This document shows positions 6,436 to 9,197 of a stretch of 9,197 nucleotides of DNA, in pieces; position 1 is the first letter of the stretch, and each line of letters opens with the position of its first letter. Position numbers and translations under genes: made by a program. This DNA comes from Pseudomonadota bacterium (GTDB lineage Bacteria; Desulfobacterota; Syntrophia; Syntrophales; JADFWA01). A model generated the notes under the pieces. The model did no database searches. It saw only the letters and a list, made by a program, of their open reading frames with translations, and was not told where the DNA came from. The DNA is taken from contig JAUWQS010000049.1 of NCBI GenBank assembly GCA_030610915.1, positions 1 through 9,197 of the forward strand. The letters are read 5' to 3'.

Positions 6436-8271
6436 TCAACCTATTTCATTTTCCTCGTTTTGGAAATCACTAAACTCTTGCTGAGGCTCGTAAGGCGATG
6501 CCTCCCGAGCTATGGGCTTATCCATAGCCTTTTCGATTCTTTCCAGCAAAGCTGCTTCGCGTTTTCGGAAGAATTCATCAAAATTGTTGATTTTTAACGC
6601 GTCGGGTTCGATTACATGTGAGCAGAGTATATCGTTCATCCTTTCATCATCGATGCCCGACTGCTTCTTTAGCCTTTCTAAATATATGCTCGGTGCATTA
6701 CCACCAATGATACGGTTTGTCTTTGCTGATATGCCAGTCTTGTTGATGACGCAATCGCACCTTTTTGGATCAACTTCATTTTGTTTACAATAAGCTTGGG
6801 GGAAAATGTGATGAATATCGATTCTGTCATCAAAATACATCTGTATGGTAATCCTCTCTCCAGTCCTGAAATCCAATCCTCCATCTCTTATCAATAAGGC
6901 ATACAATCCTTTGTAAGCAGCACTATTCCTAGTGCGAAGAGTATAGAGTCGATTAGGAGCAAAATTGGCATCAACAATTGTTGCAGGCTCCGATCCTCCA
7001 TTAATCCATGCGATTGTTTCAGGAACATCTTTGGCAAAACGGGTTTCAATGGCCCCACCGTACAGTTCCCCAAATACACCGCACCAAAACCAACGAGCGA
7101 TTTTGGTACGTATGCCGTCATGGTCTGCTCTATCTCCAAGAAGAGTCAAAATCGCCGCAAGGGGAACAAGTTGTGTTCGATAAGGCAAATCACGTGCATC
7201 AAAAATGTGTTGTGAATGCATAAAACGGGCTGCTCTCTTAAAACCCTTGGTAACATCATCAGCCCACAACTTGTAGTCGTTAAGGGTAAGTCGGAGAAGG
7301 TCTCTTCTTTTACAGGTAATGGCGGGGGCTTTATTAGAGTCCACTCCTTCGTTCAACGCCTTAATACGTCGCTCTCTTGACGAGAGGAGTGATATGACTT
7401 GCAGAAAATCATCGCTTTGGACGGTTTTCAATAGCCTTTCCTTGCGAATTTCTTTTTCACGAATTGCCCAATCGTCTCTGAGGTTGTAGTCATCTGCAGC
7501 ATAAGTGGCTGTGAGGAGTTCAAACACAGTCAGTGAAACACCACCCGTGTTTACCTTCTCGAATACCTGGCAGACTGCCTCTTTCGGGGTTGTTTTGAAA
7601 AGTTTGATCAGGGGTATTTGGTACTGTTGAAAACGTTGGATAACAGTCTGGCCCAACTTAAGCCAGTTCTGTAAACGTTCTCCACCGTTTTTTGCATATT
7701 CGCCTGACCATGCAGTTAATCCCGGAAAGTCAAACACCAGCGGAAGCGGAAATACTTCAGCCTCACATTCAAGAGCGGTGGTAGAATAATCTATTATAAC
7801 TTCTCCCCTGAAGTTGCGAAACTTCCGATCAGCAGGAATGGAAATAATGGCATCCTCCTGGTCAGCCTCAGAATCAAGAGCAGTAAGAATATCAATATAA
7901 TACCATCGCTCAATGTCGTTTCCCCGGACATCCTTTGTTTTGACAGGTTCGCCTAAGAATAGTGATTGGAAAAGAGATGTCAGGCGTTGCTGGCCATCAA
8001 GGATGAACCAGTCAGGCTCTGGCTTCGGATTTAAGAAAACACCTTCAACGGGCCGCGGCCTGAAACGCACATCAGGATTGCCGGTCTCAAGAAGCATTAT
8101 TGCCCCAATGGGATAGGAAACAGAGATGCTTGCGAGTAAGCTTTTAACGTGATTATCATCCCATATCCAACCCCTCTGGAAATCGGGAAGCTGAATCTTT
8201 CCTAATTTTATATCTTTGAGTATCTCTTGAAGGGATTGTTTTGTGCTGTCAAAGGTGGTTACTGTAGTCAC
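6436..8271 (-). CDS. DUF262-DUF1524 protein (GmrSD-type, modification-dependent nuclease-like)
   Basis: This 611-residue protein has a DUF262 domain at the N-terminus, with PDFQRGWIW (29-37) and the diagnostic ILDGQQRLTSL (90-100, DGQQR at 92-96). At the C-terminus is a DUF1524/HNH-like nuclease region with IDIHHIFP (H487, H488), CVINKTG (N510) and KTNRIIGG (N519). In GmrSD and in SspE of phosphorothioate systems, the DUF262 domain hydrolyses or senses nucleotides and controls DNA cleavage by the DUF1524 HNH domain. The start is GTG at 8271 with AAGGA 6 nt upstream. The gene lies between the ATPase remnant (124 bp upstream) and the methyltransferase (55 bp downstream), suggesting it is the operon's restriction component. 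No frame damage or missing motif is evident, so it may be active. The substrate cannot be read from sequence. Confidence 0.88.
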   Translation of the reverse strand: MTTVTTFDSTKQSLQEILKDIKLGKIQLPDFQRGWIWDDNHVKSLLASISVSYPIGAIMLLETGNPDVRFRPRPVEGVFLNPKPEPDWFILDGQQRLTSLFQSLFLGEPVKTKDVRGNDIERWYYIDILTALDSEADQEDAIISIPADRKFRNFRGEVIIDYSTTALECEAEVFPLPLVFDFPGLTAWSGEYAKNGGERLQNWLKLGQTVIQRFQQYQIPLIKLFKTTPKEAVCQVFEKVNTGGVSLTVFELLTATYAADDYNLRDDWAIREKEIRKERLLKTVQSDDFLQVISLLSSRERRIKALNEGVDSNKAPAITCKRRDLLRLTLNDYKLWADDVTKGFKRAARFMHSQHIFDARDLPYRTQLVPLAAILTLLGDRADHDGIRTKIARWFWCGVFGELYGGAIETRFAKDVPETIAWINGGSEPATIVDANFAPNRLYTLRTRNSAAYKGLYALLIRDGGLDFRTGERITIQMYFDDRIDIHHIFPQAYCKQNEVDPKRCDCVINKTGISAKTNRIIGGNAPSIYLERLKKQSGIDDERMNDILCSHVIEPDALKINNFDEFFRKREAALLERIEKAMDKPIAREASPYEPQQEFSDFQNEENEIG

Positions 8272-8395
8272 GATATTTCCTTTCTTGTTGAAAAAACCGA
8301 TAACTTTGTCGGGCTGATGTGGGCCATATGGTTTTTAACTACTTCTGCGGTGAATCTCCAAACCACTTCTTGCCTTTTCCTGCGATTTCATACTT
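8272..8395. other. Short non-coding gap before the DUF262 gene
   Basis: Between the stop of the ATPase remnant and the DUF262 start I see the Shine-Dalgarno, the 18-codon in-frame tail noted for the remnant, and an imperfect palindrome CCGATAACTTTGTCGG (about 8298-8313). I find no convincing promoter or terminator. Confidence 0.3.
8278..8282 (-). promoter_or_regulatory. Shine-Dalgarno supporting the GTG start of the DUF262 gene
   Basis: AAGGA (within GAAAGGAAA) on the minus strand, 6 nt before the GTG at 8271. It decides in favour of GTG, since no ATG lies nearby in the frame. Confidence 0.6.
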
Positions 8396-8503
8396 TTATT
8401 CCAAAACAATTCTAACCTTGCCAGGATCTTTACCCCTGGTAACCTCTGCCAAATATTCCTCAAAACGTTTTTTCAACTCTTCCGGTGTCGCAGGCGCTCC
8501 ACC
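8396..8503 (-). pseudogene. C-terminal remnant of the DUF6079-type ATPase gene
   Basis: A second frame overlapping the end of the 8473-9048 fragment reads [19 protein letters not shown] and then ...GKVRIVLE before a TAA at 8396. It has no start of its own, and an in-frame TAA lies just before it at 8504-8506. The sequence looks like a real, conserved protein tail, and I believe it resembles the C-terminus of DUF6079 proteins, though I cannot align it. Together with the N-proximal fragment it implies that the large middle of the gene was deleted, joining the two ends out of frame near 8503. After the TAA the same frame stays protein-like for 18 more codons (KYEIAGKGKKWFGDSPQK, to about 8342), unexplained. 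Confidence 0.6.
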
Positions 8504-9048
8504 TTATAATTGGGATGGACTGGAAACAAACGAACAAACTCATCCATTTTTTCGTTCATGTCGCCATAGAACTTGCTGAAGGGAGTAAGGTATTCCCTTA
8601 TTTTGGCCTGTTGCTCGATAGTCTTTTTGAGAAGACGTTCGGAGACAACAAACTTTACATCACTCCGCGCTATAAAGACTTGCTGAAAACGATCCTGAAC
8701 GCGACGAAGACTGTCGGCAACGAATGCAAACCTTGGACTATCAAAAATGGCTTCCTGAAGACCGGCTATGAATCTAAAACGAATGTCCTTGCAGACCTCT
8801 CCGATCTCTCGCAGGAAGTTCAGGTCAAGTATAAGTTCCTGGTCTTTCCTGGTACGCAGATAATCAAGTAGTTCGTCCACAACAAGGAGCAGGCCATGAT
8901 CCGGATACTTTTTGTGGAAAGTAGCCATCATCTCTTCAAAAGCCGGTTTGCTGCTGGATACTTCACTCGCTGATGGGAAGATATAGTTCACACCGATTGA
9001 TGCGAGATATTCTTCAGTTGCAGCCACCAGTATGTCGCGAAGAGACAT
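8473..9048 (-). CDS. Truncated DUF6079-type (BrxC/PglY-like) ATPase fragment
   Basis: This 191-residue fragment is from the ATPase core of a much larger protein. It shows a Walker B strand [12 protein letters not shown] (53-64; D58, E59), a following sensor-like strand [13 protein letters not shown] (90-102), an arginine-rich SLRRVQDRF (113-121) and a terminal LFPVHPNY. The Walker A loop is absent because coding similarity stops at the right-hand MITE. An in-frame TGA lies inside the MITE's terminal repeat, and the first ATG (9048) has no Shine-Dalgarno. Proteins of this family in BREX/Pgl-like loci exceed 1,000 residues (from memory) and are P-loop ATPases thought to remodel or load on DNA. 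After NYK the frame runs out of register and ends in RLRHRKS. The true C-terminus appears in another frame. Best read as a pseudogene; if made, it could not bind ATP normally. Confidence 0.7.
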   Translation of the reverse strand: MSLRDILVAATEEYLASIGVNYIFPSASEVSSSKPAFEEMMATFHKKYPDHGLLLVVDELLDYLRTRKDQELILDLNFLREIGEVCKDIRFRFIAGLQEAIFDSPRFAFVADSLRRVQDRFQQVFIARSDVKFVVSERLLKKTIEQQAKIREYLTPFSKFYGDMNEKMDEFVRLFPVHPNYKVERLRHRKS

Positions 9049-9063
9049 GGTCGTTGAGGTATC

Positions 9064-9197
9064 AGCTCAATAAATAGGGGGATTACATTTTTAAAGTGTT
9101 GGTCTCGAACCACGATAAGCGTTCACCGAACATTGAAATTAGAAATTAGAAATTGGAAATTCAGCCTTCATGCTTTTGTACTGCTCGGCTGAGCTCA
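9064..9197. mobile_element. MITE-like element, right flanking copy (3' end cut by window)
   Basis: It opens with AGCTCAATAAATAGGGG (9064-9080) and from 9091 to the window end matches positions 1-107 gap-free in the same orientation. It has the same run of repeated AAATTAG units (about 9135-9155). It abuts the 5' side of the truncated ATPase gene, whose N-terminal part is missing, so insertion or repeat-mediated recombination here probably removed it. The remaining part of the element would lie beyond 9197. Confidence 0.7.

Noticed and set aside
5838..6473. A 211-codon plus-strand open frame opposite the methyltransferase start
   Set aside because: It is antisense to the motif IV and motif I coding region; composition and lack of motifs mark it as a shadow frame.
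8298..8313. Imperfect palindrome CCGATAACTTTGTCGG before the DUF262 gene as an operator
   Set aside because: The pairing is broken in the centre, it occurs once, and no regulator or promoter boxes are evident.
8492..8506. GTGGAGCGCCTGCG at the ATPase deletion junction resembles a REP head
   Set aside because: It has no matching stem, and the bases read naturally as the native tail sequence (GAPATP), so resemblance to the REP is likely chance.
9083..9115. TGTAAT/TTCGAG on the minus strand in the right MITE as an outward promoter for the operon
   Set aside because: The -35 match is very poor and AT-rich repeats give such hexamers easily. Transcript mapping would be needed.

Overview
The window is a decayed, mobile-element-ridden stretch of a bacterial anti-phage or restriction-type defence island. 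I cannot name the organism. The REP/RAYT and MITE-type repeats, Shine-Dalgarno motifs, GTG start and tightly packed single-strand operon indicate a bacterium. Nothing fixes the phylum. I see no rRNA, tRNA or CRISPR array.

All coding sequence runs on the minus strand, so transcription reads from right to left. In that order the operon holds: (1) a remnant of a large DUF6079-type (BrxC/PglY-like) ATPase, with its N-terminus lost at a repeat element and its middle deleted (8396-9048); (2) an apparently intact DUF262-DUF1524 protein of the GmrSD type (6436-8271); (3) a DNA methyltransferase with motif IV before motif I and two CxxC pairs, invaded in frame by a RAYT (REP-associated tyrosine transposase) element (4443-6380); (4) a 141-residue fragment that looks like the displaced C-terminal part of that methyltransferase (4021-4446); (5) an intact TrlF-type protein, with a PHP domain and an SMC/ABC-like ATPase (1373-4018); and (6) an intact AlbA_2/GHKL ATP-binding protein whose start overlaps the end of gene 5 (243-1394). 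This resembles BREX/Pgl-type logic: ATPase, methyltransferase, nuclease and regulatory ATPases. No PglZ-type phosphatase is in view. With the ATPase ruined and the methyltransferase split, the ancestral system is probably no longer whole. The DUF262 protein and the TrlF/AlbA_2 pair have clean reading frames and may still act on their own.

Two repeat families explain most of the damage. The first is a MITE-like family with 17-bp terminal inverted repeats AGCTCAATAAATAGGGG. Two roughly 255-bp copies in direct orientation bracket the whole operon (1-228 and 9064 to beyond the window end; 96 of 107 alignable positions match). A third, 81-bp member carrying two perfect hairpins sits exactly where the methyltransferase is broken (4440-4520). 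The second family consists of GTGG-headed REP hairpins. An inverted pair delimits the 586-bp RAYT element inside the methyltransferase (4973-5558), and a solo copy lies in frame inside the C-terminal fragment (4198-4221).

The most notable observations are the RAYT element carried as an open-frame insertion within a methyltransferase gene, the in-frame solo REP nearby, and the defence operon boxed by same-family MITEs that could recombine to delete or move it.
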